Of a DNA stretch of 64,000 nucleotides, positions 11,562 through 22,924 are shown piece after piece. The notes under the pieces are model-generated. The model saw nothing but the letters and a program-made list of their open reading frames with translations, was not told where the DNA came from and made no database searches. The stretch is from positions 204,239 through 268,238 of the forward strand of contig NW_020311999.1 of the NCBI RefSeq assembly GCF_003144115.1. The letters run 5' to 3'. How positions within the stretch are numbered: the first letter of the stretch is position 1; every line of letters begins with the position of its first letter. Both the position numbers and the translations under genes were made by a program. Source of the stretch: Tilletiopsis washingtonensis (lineage: Eukaryota > Basidiomycota > Exobasidiomycetes > Entylomatales).

Positions 11562-12859
11562 TTAGCTCTGGCGCTGAGAGAGGCAGTGCAAGTCAGCGCT
11601 GGTCAAGCTCGCGCCTCACACAGAAGCAGGCTCACCGAGCTCGACGACGCGGCACGCTGAGCCCATGCACTCTGCGTGCAGGGCTTTGCGGTCTCCGAAT
11701 GCAGGAGAAAGCGCAGGAGGTCGGTGCCAAGCTCTGGCTGCTTCTCGTAACGCAGAGCCGTGCTGATGCTGTCCTGAGGAAGCGGAGCGCCTGCAGCAAG
11801 CGCAGTGAAGACCTCGGGATGCGTGTTGTCGAGGTGCGTGCCAGCCGCGCCGTTGAAGCTGGCGTGGAGCGGGCAGAAGGGGCAGCTGCTGTGCTCGGCC
11901 ATCCACTTGAGGCAGGCCTTGCGGACGTTCTGCACGCTCAGATCCCACTTGTAGTCCTCGAGCATCTTCTCCTGCGCTGCCACAATGCGAGCCAGCTGGC
12001 GTTGCTCCTGCACCTCGTTGATGCAGAAGACTGCGACGTGCGGCCACGTCATGATGCGGTTGTCCAGGCTGCACTGCATGTCAAAGGAGGTCAGCAGACA
12101 ATGTCACGACGGAGAACGCATGCACTGCCGCTGCTTGCTTCCATTCCGCACACTACGACTTGCCCGCAAGTTGATCCTTGCTCTACACGCCCAGGCCGCC
12201 CCCCTGCATCTCTTCTGGCAAGCACTCACCACGTAGGCCATGTTGTGCTCCGTAATGAGCTCGTCGCGGCAGCGCTTGACTTGGCTGCGCACGCCACGCT
12301 CCTCGTCCTCAATGACCAGCTCGCTCAAGAAGCAGTACTTCATCGTGTCGTCGCCACATGCCACCTGGCAGACGCTGTCGGTGAAGCCGATGATGGCCTT
12401 GGCGATGGAGCTGAGCACTCTGGCATCGAAAGTTGCGTCGTACTCCTCCTGGCTCTTGTGCAGCGGCAGCAGATACTTGAGGTAGCCGCAGAGAGACGAC
12501 ACGAGGCGCTCGATGTCGAACGCGGAGCTGGCGTGACCGCCATCGACGTGCAGAGCAAAGCCGAAGCCATCGTCGGGCCAGGTACCACCGACCCTCTGCT
12601 TGTGCAGCGGCATGTACTCGTGCATGTAGCGCAGCATGAGCCACGCCCATACCGGGCCGCTGAGGTTCTGCGTCGGCATCACTGACGAGTCGTCCGACTC
12701 GTCCCACTCATCTCCCATCTCATCCTCATCTCCCATCTCTTCGTCCTCAGCTCCGTACTCTGCCGCAGCACGCCAGCGCTCCTCTGCCTGACGGAGGAGT
12801 TCGTCAAGCGACGGACCCATGGGCGCGTCCTTGTTGTCGCCGGCGCCGCTGGTGGACAT
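11562..12859 (-). CDS. Uncharacterised acidic protein with a C2H2-like finger (paralogue A)
   Basis: I do not recognise this family. Model: exons 12859-12230 (630 nt), 12073-11636 (438 nt) and 11573-11562 (12 nt), all introns phase 0; 359 residues. After a short Ser/Gly head comes an acidic tract (residues about 40-60, Glu/Asp/Met-rich), then a globular helical region with several Trp, Tyr and Cys residues. The second exon contains 'CPFCPLHASFNGAAGTHLDN' followed by TH, which is C-x2-C-x12-H-x4-H spacing, close to a classical C2H2 finger. The tiny last exon encodes only RQS and a stop, so that end is the least certain. The next gene at 13.9-15.0 kb has the same exon pattern and weak similarity, suggesting duplication. 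No function is proposed. Confidence 0.72.
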
Positions 12860-13898
12860 GCTGGCGCGAGTGAGGGCGAGTGCTGGGCAATGAGACGGCA
12901 GGGGCGCAGCGCAGCGGCGCAAAGGCGGCTGCTTGTTGGAGCAGAAGAGAGGTGCGGGTGGCGGATGCAAGATGGATAGGAGAGGATGATGCAAAGGGGC
13001 TGAGCGAGGTGGTGGTGCGGAGCGAAGCCGTTGGCTCTGCTGCGAGCGCAGCTGAAGCGAGTGCGCAGCGGGCGCCGTGCCGTGCGCCGCGGCGCGCACG
13101 TCCTCCACGTGCCAACGTCTGCCGGCAAGTGTGCATCTGCCGGCTCGTGGGCGTCGCAGCATCAATGCTGCCAAGCCAAGGGTCGCATGATGCCCCTTCT
13201 TGCGTCATCTTATTCAGTCTGAGCCAGAACACGCTTCGAATGCGAAACAGCGACGTTGTCTGGCCGCGGCGCGCGCACGCGAGCTGCCGGACGCCCGTGT
13301 CGCTCAAGCCGCTGTCCTCGTGCTTCGTCGTGCCATCTGCGCGAACCCTCACAAAACGTGAGAGTCTCTGCACACGCATGAGAGAAGAGTGGGCTGTGAG
13401 GAGTGTGCATTCGTTGTGCCGCGCGTGTCTGTGCGAGAGAGCACAGACGGGCAGCAGGCAGAGGCGATGCCACAAGTGGAACGGGAGCTACAGGCTGAGG
13501 TGGACGGGTCGAGTCGCGACTAGTGTGCAAAAGTGATGCCGGAATGGGGACAGGGGTGAGGTGAAGTAGAAGGTGGCTCGCGGGCGAGACGTGCGAACGT
13601 GACGTGCGAGCCATCACGCCGGCGGGCGGCTGATGATGAGCTGAACGGAACGGAACGGTGTGAGGCGTATGGACGTGTTGCGAGAGTGTGGAGGTGTGCT
13701 GGCCGGGCTCGTACGGGCGGAGGTGACGTTGTGCAGCTACGAATGCGTGGACGTGCGTGCTCTTGAGGGACTCTTGGGTGCGGACATCTGCGGCGGCTGA
13801 AGTTTGCGTCAGTCGGCGCTCGACGCACGAAAAACTTGGTCAGACTTACCAGTGCCGCCCGTCGTCCGGCGAGGGAGCTAGGCTTCGTGCATCTACAT
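12860..13898. other. Intergenic region between paralogues A and B
   Basis: About 1.04 kb holding the promoter of paralogue A and the 3' flank of paralogue B. No recognisable coding sequence was seen. Confidence 0.55.
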
Positions 13899-14956
13899 TC
13901 ACCTGCGCTGTAGGTCCGACAGGTCAGAACGAGTGATGAGGACACCGAGCAGAACAGCAGCAGCTCTCACCATGATCCTGGCGCGCACATCCACCGGCAG
14001 TTCCATGAACGACAGCTCGGCGCCGGCGGGCACGTTGCGCTCCAGCTCGGCGATGCGGCGCACATCTTCGTCGTCCTGCGCAGCCTGCATGCAGTGCCAC
14101 TCGGCACTGAGTCGCTTCTTCTCGATCGTCTGCTGGAGCCAGAGCGGACGCAGCGCGGCGATGCGTGAGGCGCGCTCGGCCTCCTTGGCCTCTTGCAGCT
14201 GTTGCTGGAGAGACTTGGCGTAAGCATTTGTCCTGACGAGGGAGACAGATAGCGGTTCACCACCTCAATGCCCCTTCTGGGGCACGTGCGATCGGCACAG
14301 TCTCCCTTGCCCTGCATCATCTTGTCCACGCCTGTACTCACAGCCGTTGACAGCTTGTACTGCTCGATGAGCCAGCGCTGGGCACTCCTCACTTGGTGGC
14401 GTACTCCGTTGTGGGACTCGATGATGCAGGCGCGCGCGATGACCGCGTTCTCGTGATCGCGAGCATACGTCTGGTAAATGCGCTGCTTGGTGATCTCGAT
14501 GAGTACCGTCGCGTAGTACTCGAGCGTCTCGGCTGTGAAGCTGTCGTCGAAGTCGTTGCTGGTTCGGGCTGCTTCCAGCAAGAAGAGGAGGAAGACGCCT
14601 AGGTCGTCGCTTACGTTCAATGCGACTTGGCTAAGAGGAATCTCGCCGCTGTCGACGTAGCACAACTCGAAGAATCCAGCATTGGGTCCAGGCACGTAGG
14701 GTCGGCCGGTCCGGCGGCTAATCCATGGAATGAAGACCGTCTGGTAGCGCTTGAGAAGCTCTCTGCGATCCTCCTGCGTCGGTTTCTTGTATTGGACGTC
14801 GACCGACTCGACGATGAAGTTCTTCTTCCAGCGCTTGAATGCACTGTGGAGCGGTCCAAGATCGTCTGGACTCTTGATCTTGGGAGGAAGGCGGAGAGAG
14901 GGCTGCGGCTTGTCGCCGCCACCGCGCACGGCGCTGCCATGCGTGGCGTCGGACAT
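13899..14956 (-). CDS. Uncharacterised protein (paralogue B)
   Basis: Family not recognised. Model: exons 14956-14342 (615 nt), 14204-13971 (234 nt) and 13907-13899 (9 nt), phase 0 throughout; 285 residues. Exon 1 is well supported by codon bias. Its last third resembles the same part of paralogue A: 'GVRHQVRSAQRWLIEQ' here against 'GVRSQVKRCRDELITE' there. Exon 2 begins with a heptad-like Gln/Glu/Lys-rich helix ('QQLQEAKEAERASRIAAL') and ends 'MELPVDVRARIM'. The first intron acceptor is a judgement call: another CAG 28 nt upstream (exon start 14232) would shift the frame into what looks like shadow sequence. The second intron is 63 nt and open in frame. It lacks the C2H2-like finger seen in paralogue A. 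Confidence 0.62.
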
Positions 14957-14996
14957 GCTGGCGCGAGAGTGAGGCAGAGCGGGCGACGGAGCGAAG

Positions 14997-15049
14997 CGGC
15001 GGCGAGGCGGCGGCGAGGCGGCGGCGAGGCGGCGGCGAGGCGGCGGCGC
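14997..15049. repeat. Short GC-rich tandem repeat, 11-bp unit
   Basis: About five copies of an 11-bp unit (GGCGGCGGCGA) lie just upstream of the paralogue B start codon, so they would fall in its 5' leader or promoter. Confidence 0.9.
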
Positions 15050-15122
15050 TGAGCCGAGTGAGTCAGCAGTCGGAGCGAGTGACGGGCCGGCAGAGTGCTC
15101 ACCAAGGCTGCCGAGGAGGAGA

Positions 15123-15124
<2 letters not shown>

Positions 15125-15156
<32 letters not shown>
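15125..15156. repeat. (GA)16 microsatellite
   Basis: Uninterrupted GA tract of 32 nt, a pyrimidine tract on the paralogue B sense strand, about 170 bp upstream of its ATG. Confidence 0.95.
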
Positions 15157-15159
<3 letters not shown>

Positions 15160-16509
15160 AAGTGGAGAGAATTACGGTGCGGGTGCCGGTGCTGGTGCGA
15201 GCGGCCGTTGTGGTGGTGGGAAAGAGAGGTGCGAGCGAGTGCGTGAGGTGCTTATGAGGCAAAGCCGAGCGGAGGGCGCAGCAGCAGCAGCGGTGCACGG
15301 CGCACGCACGTCCGGCGCGGCGAGTGGGACTCGACGGCGTGCCTGACAAGCCCGGCAGGCCCTGGGTAGCGTTCAGCCCCGCCGCTGGGCAAGCGAAGCG
15401 CTGAGCACCCTGCAGTCTCGCACTCGCATGCAACGCTCTCAGGCAGACTTGCAGAGAAACGCCCGCACCGCCGTGGACTGGAGCTGGCAGCATGCAGCAG
15501 CGTCAAGGCCTCGTGTGTGTCCTGTCTGGCCAAAGGACGCAGCTCCCTGCAGGCTGCTGTCCCAGCGCAACGAGCGACCGCACCTCTGGTGCTGTCGAGC
15601 ACACAGCAGCAGACATGAAGCTGCGCTCTACACCCTGCTACGCCAATAAGAGGTCTCGACAGCGCGAGCATGTTGAGCCTTGTCGCGCTCAACACATCCA
15701 GCATCCGGCAGCAAAGGTTGCCTTTCATTTGAGTCGTGGCGCGGCGGATGACCCCTGTGCTCTCCGACCTTGTCCGGCGGCGTACGGCTCGCCGTCACGC
15801 TGTAGAGGCAGGCCATCCGTCTGAACCTCCGAGTCGGCCCGGCGTGGGCCCGGCCTGCTGCGCTCGGCCGACGTCGATTGCGCACCCCTGAGCCGGAGCT
15901 GCTGCGGCACATGTCGGCGCTCGGCTTCTGCAGCCTTCTCTCGGGTCGCGCTTGAGAGGGAGCAGAGGAGTCGAGTGCTCGTCCACAAAAGCGCACGGCG
16001 AGCTCAGCGCGGCGCTTTCCGTTCCGCCACCACCTTCAGCTCTGTCCGTCTCTTCATTCTCCTTCAGCTCTTCGGCCTTTTTTTGTCTCACCTTTCCTTC
16101 GTCCTCTGGCTCTCATCTACACGAGTGAGAGCGCTTTGTCTGCGCCTGGGGAGGGCCCTCGTCGTCGTCGGCGTCGCCCTGCCTTGGTGCATTGGAAACG
16201 TGTCTCACTCGTGAGCACGGCGCCTGCCACTCAAGACGATCGAAGCACTGACACTGCTGCCAGGTCTCTGTCTCAGTCCGAGCTCATGTGCGTCTTGCGC
16301 CGTCGAGCACTGGCGTTAGCAAGACTCTCTCCGCTTCGACTCATCTCATCAACGCCGAGCCCAACAATTCGGCACTGCGCGCGACGCACGCAGCCGGCGC
16401 AACGCGGCCTCGAGGTCGGTCCGGCTGTAATGGCGACGCAAGAGGCCGGCTCTTGCATCACCATCACGGCAGAGGCCGCCGCAGCGTCAGTAGCAGGACC
16501 GTCGCTCGC

Positions 16510-16820
16510 GCCAACAAGCCTCACGCTGGCATGCAAGTGCACGACGTCGTCGTCGTCCAGCCACTCGCTCGTCAACATCTGCTCCGCTCACAAAGCGTCC
16601 GAGCCTCGACAGCGCCTCGATCTCGAGGCGCTTCTTCTTCGGCCCATCAAACACCACGATCGCTCATCTGCTTCGCCACATCCTTGCGCATGGCGCAGGA
16701 AGAGAGCTAATCACAGGCGATGAGGACGGCTCTCTTCATGTGACGTGCTCGGCCAGGGTTGATGCAAGCGCTCTTGCGCCGACGTTGGCTGAGCATGTCG
16801 CAGAACGAGCAGCCCGTCTT
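16510..16820 (-). pseudogene. Decayed coding fragment of unknown family (tentative)
   Basis: On the minus strand several short stretches have the host's coding bias (mostly G/C third positions) and protein-like composition, for example 'TGCSFCDMLSQRRRKSAC', 'VVFDGPKKKRLEIEALSRL' and 'EWLDDDDVVHLHASVRL'. They lie in different frames within about 300 bp, and no combination of consensus splice sites that I could find connects them. The simplest reading is a degenerate gene copy; an unusual spliced gene cannot be excluded. I do not recognise the family. Confidence 0.3.
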
Positions 16821-17593
16821 TCTCGCAGGCGCTAGCCCTCCTTCTCCATCGTCACTCGTCGCTCGCCACGGCCTGCGCACCGTCGGCACCCATCAAGGTC
16901 GTTCACCGGGCGCGTGCGAGTCGGTGTGTAGAAGGCTTCGACAGCAACGGGCACTGTGACTGCATCAGTGCGCCTATGAGGTCTTCACATGGAGACTTCA
17001 CAGGGGCCCTGATGAGTCTTGTGCGCACTGCTGCCTGGGCCTCGCGTCACGCCGGCCCGCAGTCCTTCCTCTCCTCGTCACCTCCCACCCTTCTCAACAC
17101 GTTCGTCCTCCTCTTATCGTTTCTTCTTGTCTCTGCCCTTCTCTGCTCTGCTCTTCGCGTCTTCTCTTCATCATCACGTTCCCACATCACTTCACCTCCT
17201 TCCCTGTCCTTCGCCTATCCCACTCGCATCCGCTGCCGAGTGCCTCATCAGCCTCACTCCCCTGTTGTGGCTGTTCTTATCGGCGAGCAGTGGAGAGAGC
17301 ACCGCGCGTGCACACGAGTGCGCGTGGCCATGCTCTCTCCGCTTCCTCGCCAGCCTCTGCAGGCACAACAATGGGTTGAATGCCAGCTGCAGTCGAGTCG
17401 TTCCTCCATCCTTGCGCTCTGTGTGATCGTGTGTCACCAACCTCTGGCCGGGGTCTGCAGAGCACCTTGAGACTCGAACACATGACGCTGGGCGTGAGGG
17501 ATATCATAGACGTACACGTAGGCAGTACAAGCAGGTACAGAAGGAGACAGGAGTGCCGAGCAAGACAGACAGCAAAGAGATGGCATGGGACGA

Positions 17594-20500
17594 TCATGCG
17601 TCAAAGGTGGCGCGGGCCTCGAGCACGGCCTTGGCGAGGGCGTCGTTGGCCGTCGAGGCACCGAGGCAGTCGGCGATCTGGGCCGTGACGGCGGCAGCAC
17701 TGCGAGCTAGCGTCAGCAATGGCCTCGGCAGAAGCAAGCCTCGCTGCTACTCACTCGACGTTGCCATAGACGAGCTGCACGCTGACCTTCTCGGCATCAA
17801 GCACGGCGCCGCGCTCGAGCAGGCTCGGCGGCGCACACTCGACACTGACGACGAGCTTGGCGCGCCGACGCACGAGCAGCACGTCGGCCTGCAGCAGCAT
17901 GCTGGACTTGCCGGAGGCCACGGCGGTCAGCGTGCTCGGGAAGAGCGTGTTGAGATGCTCGTGCGCGGCGAGCACGTAGCGCGTGCGCGTCCACGAGCGG
18001 GCAATGTCGCGCATCATCTGCGGGCCAGGGGTGAGATTAGATCTTTAGCAAGCAGACGCGAGACGTACCGTGACCATGTCTGCGCCCGCATTGCGCTCCC
18101 TGGCCTCAGTGAGCACCTGCAGTGCCCACACGGCGACCGGGCTCTTCTGGGCGCTTGGCGCAAGCGCCAGGTCGTAAGACGGCACGTGGCCCTCCTCGTC
18201 GATGCGCAGCGTCACCTCGAGTGCACCGTCGTGCACCAGCTCCAGCACGCCGTCGGCCGAGTCGTCGCGGAGACGCCAGAGATGCAGTGCCTCCAGGTTG
18301 CGCACCTCGCCTGGACGCGCAACAGGTCAGCAGACGCCCTACACACACGCGCAAAGGCGGCGACCACTCACGGAGCAGGCGGGCAGCCTCGCCCTTGGTG
18401 TAGCCCTTGATCTGCTCATACACGGCGCGCGCCTCGGCAATGGCGCTCTCAATGTTGGCGCGCTTGCCGTTGGCCTCCTCGAGGCGTGCATCGACGCGCG
18501 AGACTTGCTCCTCGAGCTCGCCGTTGCGTGCACGGATGCCCTCGAGATGTTGCCTGCGCGTGTTGCATCAGCGTGAATGTCCGGCAGCGGCAAAGCCGAC
18601 GCAGCAGCGTCACTCACCCCTGCTCCTCGATGCTCTCGTACAGCCCCTCCATCTCAGCCGGGTCCGCCTCGGCAATCAGCTCGCGTCTTCGCTTCTCGCG
18701 GCTCAGCTCGCGCGCCAGCTCCTCGCGGCGCGCCCGCAGCGCCGGCAAGATGCGCTCGCGCATCGCCGCGCCCTCGGTCTGCACGACTTGCGCATCCGCC
18801 TGCAGCCGATCACGGTTCGTCTCGAGCAGCGCCACGAGCTCCGGCCCAAACTGATTGTCGAGCCGCCAGCCGTAGTACTTCTCGAGTGCGTGTGCACGTG
18901 CTGCCGACTTCTGCAGCTTGCACTGTGCCTGTGTGGCAAGGTGGTGCGTCAGCAGAACGTCGACGGCGCAGGGGGCGCGCAACGCACCTCGGACTCCTTG
19001 CGCGCATCCGGCTCGCAGGTGAGCACGTCGTGGACAAAGGGCGGCGGCTGCTCCAGAAAGGCCGTCTCCGTCTCTGTGAGCTCGGCGCGGCCCTTCTGGA
19101 TGTGCTGCTGCAGCTCACGACAGGCCGTGACGAGGCCATCCAGCATCGGCACACTGCCAGCTGCGGCCTTCGCCATGCGCATCGTCTGCACACCTGCGCG
19201 CTCTTCGGGCGCCGAGGCAGGACGCTCCACCTGCCGGCGGCTCGCAGAAGTGATGCCCTCGTGGAACGTCACGCCGAGGAGCGCAAAGAACTCGGACACA
19301 GAGACGGCACGCAGCGACTCGGCCTCACTGCTGCCCATCCGGGCGCTGTGGAACGACGACGTCGACGTGTCGCTCGGCTCGGGCGCATAGGTGGCCGCCA
19401 TGAAGCTGCTTCGCGGCCGCGATGGGCCAGACGCGGCGGCCGGCACGTAGGCCTTGCGGCCGGGCGCACTCAGCGCTCGTGCTTCTTGCGCGACGGCAGG
19501 TGCAAGAGGGCTAGCCGGCGCCTCGGGCTTGACCGTCTCGAGCTGCAGCGCAGGCGCTGCGGGCACCGAGACACGCGCCACCGGCACACGGCGTGCTGGC
19601 GACTGCGTGCCTGCGCCAGGCGACGGTGCGCCGCGCAGCGACTGCCGGAACTTCGTCGGCGAGTTGGCACGCGCCGGGCTCGGCTGAGCAAACATCGACT
19701 TTGCGGGTGAGGCACGCTGCGAGACAGTGCCTGTCTTGGCGGGCGACTGTGGCCGAGAGCCGGCGCCGGAGAGCGCTTGGCGCTTCGAAGGCGTGGTGGC
19801 CACGCCTCGAGGAGGAGCGAGGGCGAAACGATGCGGCGACACAGGCGCGTGCGACTTGCGAGGCGAGGCGGTAGTCGGTCGAACAGGACTGTTGATGCGT
19901 CCGTGTGCGATCGTCATGTCCATCGCCGAGGCGTCTGCTGCGTTTGGCATCATTGCCGAGTCGTCCCAGTCGTCCGTGTCGAACGTCTCGTCTGCCGCAC
20001 GCTTCTGGCCCGCAACAGAGCGAATGGCGCCGTACGCCTGCGTCATGTCCATCGCCATCGACTGCTCGCCCTCTGTCTGTGCGACCGAAGCGCGCGAACG
20101 CCGCGGCGCGGCTGAGCGCCGTGGAGCGGCCGCTGCCGGTGCGGCCAGGCTGCTGCGCCGCGCCACGTGCTGAATGGCGCCAAGGGCCTGCGTCATGTCC
20201 ATGGCGCTCTCGTCCATCTCCATCGCCTCCTCCATGGTCTCATCGAGCGTCGCCTGGCCGTTGAGCTGCACAAGTCCGCCCACGGCCGTCGTGAACTCCA
20301 TCGTCTGCGTGCGATTGTCGTCTGTCGCACGCTGCAGTGCCGCGTCGTTGTCCACCGAGTCGTCGAACGACGAGTCATCCTCGTCGTCTTCGCCCTCGAC
20401 GTAGCGCTGCGCCGGAATGCCAGAATCGCGGCGCCGCTGCGGCGCTGCACCGGCCTGGGCAGACACGACGCGGCCGAGCGCCTGCGTGAACTCCATGCTC

Positions 20501-21525
20501 TGCGACTGGTCGCCCGCTGGCTGAGCGCCAGTCAGCTCCGAGATGTCCATGTTGCTGTCCTCGCCGGCTGCGCCCGCCTCTCGGTACGACGAGGCGATGA
20601 GCAGATCAATGTCATCCTCGGAATCGCTGTCCGAGTCGGACGTGGCGCGCGAGACCGACGAGGAGGTCGTGTCGGGAAGCAGCGGACCCTCTGCGTTGCC
20701 GGCCGGCTGGATGCGCATCGTCGGCTCGTCCCGCTCAAAGTCGCTTGGGGCACACGTCAGCGATGTCAGTCGCAGCCTCTCCGCATTCACTCACGTCCGG
20801 GCCACCATGCGTGTGAATGTGACGCGCCGCTTGCGCGCCGCTGCGACTGCCGCATCGCTGCGCCCGCTGCCCTCACTGCCAATGGCGATGGTGTGCGAGC
20901 CAGAGTAGGCCAAGGCGGCAGCAGGCTCTCTGGCGCTGCTCTCCAACGCCGCTGCTGCTGCATGCGCCTCTGTCGCTGCAGCGTCGGCGCTCTCCAGAGC
21001 CGGCGTCGATGCCGAGCGCACGAGGGCCGGCGGCTTGGCTGCTGCCGGTGGTGCGACGCCGGCGTCGTCCAGCACCTGGTTGATGCTGCTCGACGAGCCA
21101 AGCGGCGCAAGCGGCGCAGTGAGGTTGAGGCCGGACGAGACGTACTTGCGCGTCGTAGGAGAAGGCACGACGCCGGACGGACTGGCAAATACCTGTGGAG
21201 CGCGCGTGCGGATGGAGGACTTGCGCGGGCCGGGCTGCAGAGGAGGGTGAGCCGGGCCCGGGCTGCGAGCGACATGCAAGCTGCTTACGACGTGGCGGCG
21301 CGACGCCGGCAGCAGATCGTCGTCGAGGCGTGGCTCGGCGGCGGCGGCATCGAGCTCCTCGGCCATGGCCTGCAGCTGCTTGCCGCCGACGCTCTGCGGG
21401 CGGCGCGCGAGGCGCGGCTTGGACGACGAGGCGGCGGCGCTGCCGGCAGCAGCGGTGCCGCTGGCTGCGGCGGCGGAAAGCGAGCTGCGGCCCTTGCGTG
21501 GCGAGCGGCGAGCTGGCTCGGACAT
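17594..21525 (-). CDS. SPC105: Spc7/Spc105/KNL1 kinetochore scaffold
   Basis: Seven exons: 21525-20795, 20743-18988, 18928-18618, 18553-18372, 18310-18069, 18017-17755 and 17699-17594; 1196 residues. KNL1 is the outer-kinetochore scaffold that recruits Bub1/Bub3 when phosphorylated by Mps1, and PP1. Five MELT-like repeats are visible at about residues 327, 392, 425, 475 and 518 (MEFTQALG, MEFTTAVG, MDMTQALG, MDMTQAYG, MDMTIAHG). A PP1-docking RVTF motif lies at residues 234-237 in a basic context. A Ser/Pro-rich linker leads to a long coiled coil (about residues 830-1000) and a C-terminal region consistent with the RWD domains that bind Mis12. Introns are 51-64 nt. Start MSEPARRSPRK; divergent from the SET/NAP gene. 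Confidence 0.93.
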
Positions 21526-21862
21526 GCTGAGGAGTGAAGGTGGTGGTGGCAGCGTCGATGGGCCCCTCCGCTGGCCCAGGTGTTGCGTGATGCTCACACG
21601 CGTCGGGCTGCCGCGGCCCGACGCTGGCGGCGCGTCGGACAAACACGCGTCACGTGCCGCCGTGTGGAGCGGCAGGCAAAAGTTCGGCGGCACCCGGGCG
21701 GCGCAGCAGCGCACGGGCGCTCGCGCGACACACTGCCGACGTGCCCGTGTGGCACAGCGCTCAACGCCCGAAGATCTTCGCAGCGCCGTGTCGGCGACTT
21801 GCCTGCCGCCGTCGCTTCACTCTCAACCACATCACGCACCACACACCGCACACACGCACACC
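21526..21862. promoter_or_regulatory. Shared divergent promoter region of SPC105 and the SET/NAP gene
   Basis: 337 bp between two start codons on opposite strands. The right end, just before the plus-strand ATG, is rich in CA ('CACACACCGCACACACGCAC'), a common leader style here. No specific site was assigned. Confidence 0.55.
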
Positions 21863-22924
21863 ATGAACGTCTACGAGTTTGAGCCCGCCACGCGTGCGTC
21901 TGCTCGAGCCGCCGCCGCCGCGTGTGCACGTCGCAGCCTCGTGCGGCATGCACCGCGGCGCCCCGCACGCCTCCACTGACACGCCTCGCAGTGAGCAAGG
22001 TCGATGCGCTGAAGAAGGAGTTTGAGCAGGTCGACGGCGACATCCGTGAGTGGCAGCGGCGCGCGGCTTACCCGCACCGTGTTCACGCCGTGCTGCAGAG
22101 CGCCACGCGGCCAAGCTGCAGAAGCCGCTCTACGCCAAGCGCGCCGAGACGGTCAAGGACGTGCCGCAGTTCTGGTACAAGGCGGTAAGTGCAGTCGCTG
22201 TTGCTGCCGTACATGCGCTGACATCCGTGGCAGATGAGCAACTGCCCGCACCTTGCCGCCTACGTCGACGACAAGGACCAGGACCTGCTGCAGAAGCTCG
22301 TCTCGATCAACGTCGAGCAGGACGAGCAGGATCCGCGCAGCGCCACCGTCACGTTCGAGTTCGGCGACAACGAGTACCTCAAGTCGAACACGCTCGTCAA
22401 GAAGTTCACCGTCAAGGCCGACGCCGCGCCGCTCGGCAGCGACGAGGGCGAGTGGGTGGAGGACGTGACGCCGCACAAGACGGAGATCGAGTGGACGTCC
22501 GACGAGAAGAACCTCGCCAAGCAGCTGCCGCTCAGCAAGCCCGGCGAGGAGGACTTCCAGCCCGGCTCCTTCTTCTCCAGCTTCTTCGACGCCATCGACG
22601 AGCAGGTCACGGTGAGTGCTCGGCGTGGTCTGGTGCTGGTGGCACCCTGCTCACACATGTGCACATTCCGCAGAACGCGCTCGGCGACGCCATGGTCAAC
22701 ACGTTCTTCCCGAACGCCATCAGCTTCTACACCGGCGACCTCGTCGGCTTCGAGGAGTGAGTGTCGTGTGAGGGCCTGCACGGGCACAGCTGACGTTCTA
22801 CGCCAGCTTCGAGGGCATGGACGACTACGACTCGGAGGACGAGGACGACGAGGAGGACGACGAGGAGATCGACCTCGAGGAGGAGGAGAAGCGCCCGACG
22901 AAGAAGGCCAAGAGCAAGAAGTAA
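21863..22924 (+). CDS. SET/Vps75-type NAP-family histone chaperone
   Basis: Six exons: 21863-21893, 21992-22045, 22099-22184, 22234-22611, 22674-22756 and 22807-22924; 249 residues. NAP proteins bind H2A-H2B or H3-H4 in nucleosome assembly. The long dimerisation helix is spread over exons 1-3 and leads into 'RAETVKDVPQFWYKA', matching the SET consensus 'R..ii..ipnFW'. The earmuff domain follows with 'FEFGDNEYLKSNTLVKKF', 'SFFSSFF' and 'FYTGDLVGFEE'. The C terminus is an acidic tail ending in a Lys-rich nuclear-signal-like stretch. The short spacing and acidic tail favour the SET/Vps75 branch over Nap1. The 31-nt first exon is set by phase and by MNVYEFEP. Confidence 0.92.

Larger units (their letters stand above)
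14957..17593. other. 2.6-kb region without an intact gene
   Basis: Contains two simple repeats near the paralogue B start, pyrimidine-rich tracts at about 16020-16130 and 17060-17240 that look like promoter or 5'-leader sequence, and a decayed coding fragment at about 16510-16820 (listed separately). No open frame here has the strong G/C third-position bias of the surrounding genes over a useful length. Confidence 0.5.

Noticed and set aside
15795-16091. Minus-strand Lys/Glu-rich frame resembling an acidic coiled coil.
   Set aside because: It is the reverse of a pyrimidine-rich promoter-like tract, has no ATG, and drifts into Ser/Arg/Pro-rich sequence.
16286-16723. Plus-strand ATG frame of 145 codons with an Arg-rich, presequence-like start.
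   Set aside because: Third codon positions lack the G/C bias of true genes here, and the opposite strand carries the better-biased (though broken) fragments.
16976-17470. Plus-strand frame with a hydrophobic stretch 'NTFVLLLSFLLVSALLCS', suggesting a membrane protein.
   Set aside because: The stretch is simply a CT-rich tract read as Leu/Ser/Phe; the remainder has no codon bias or conserved motif.
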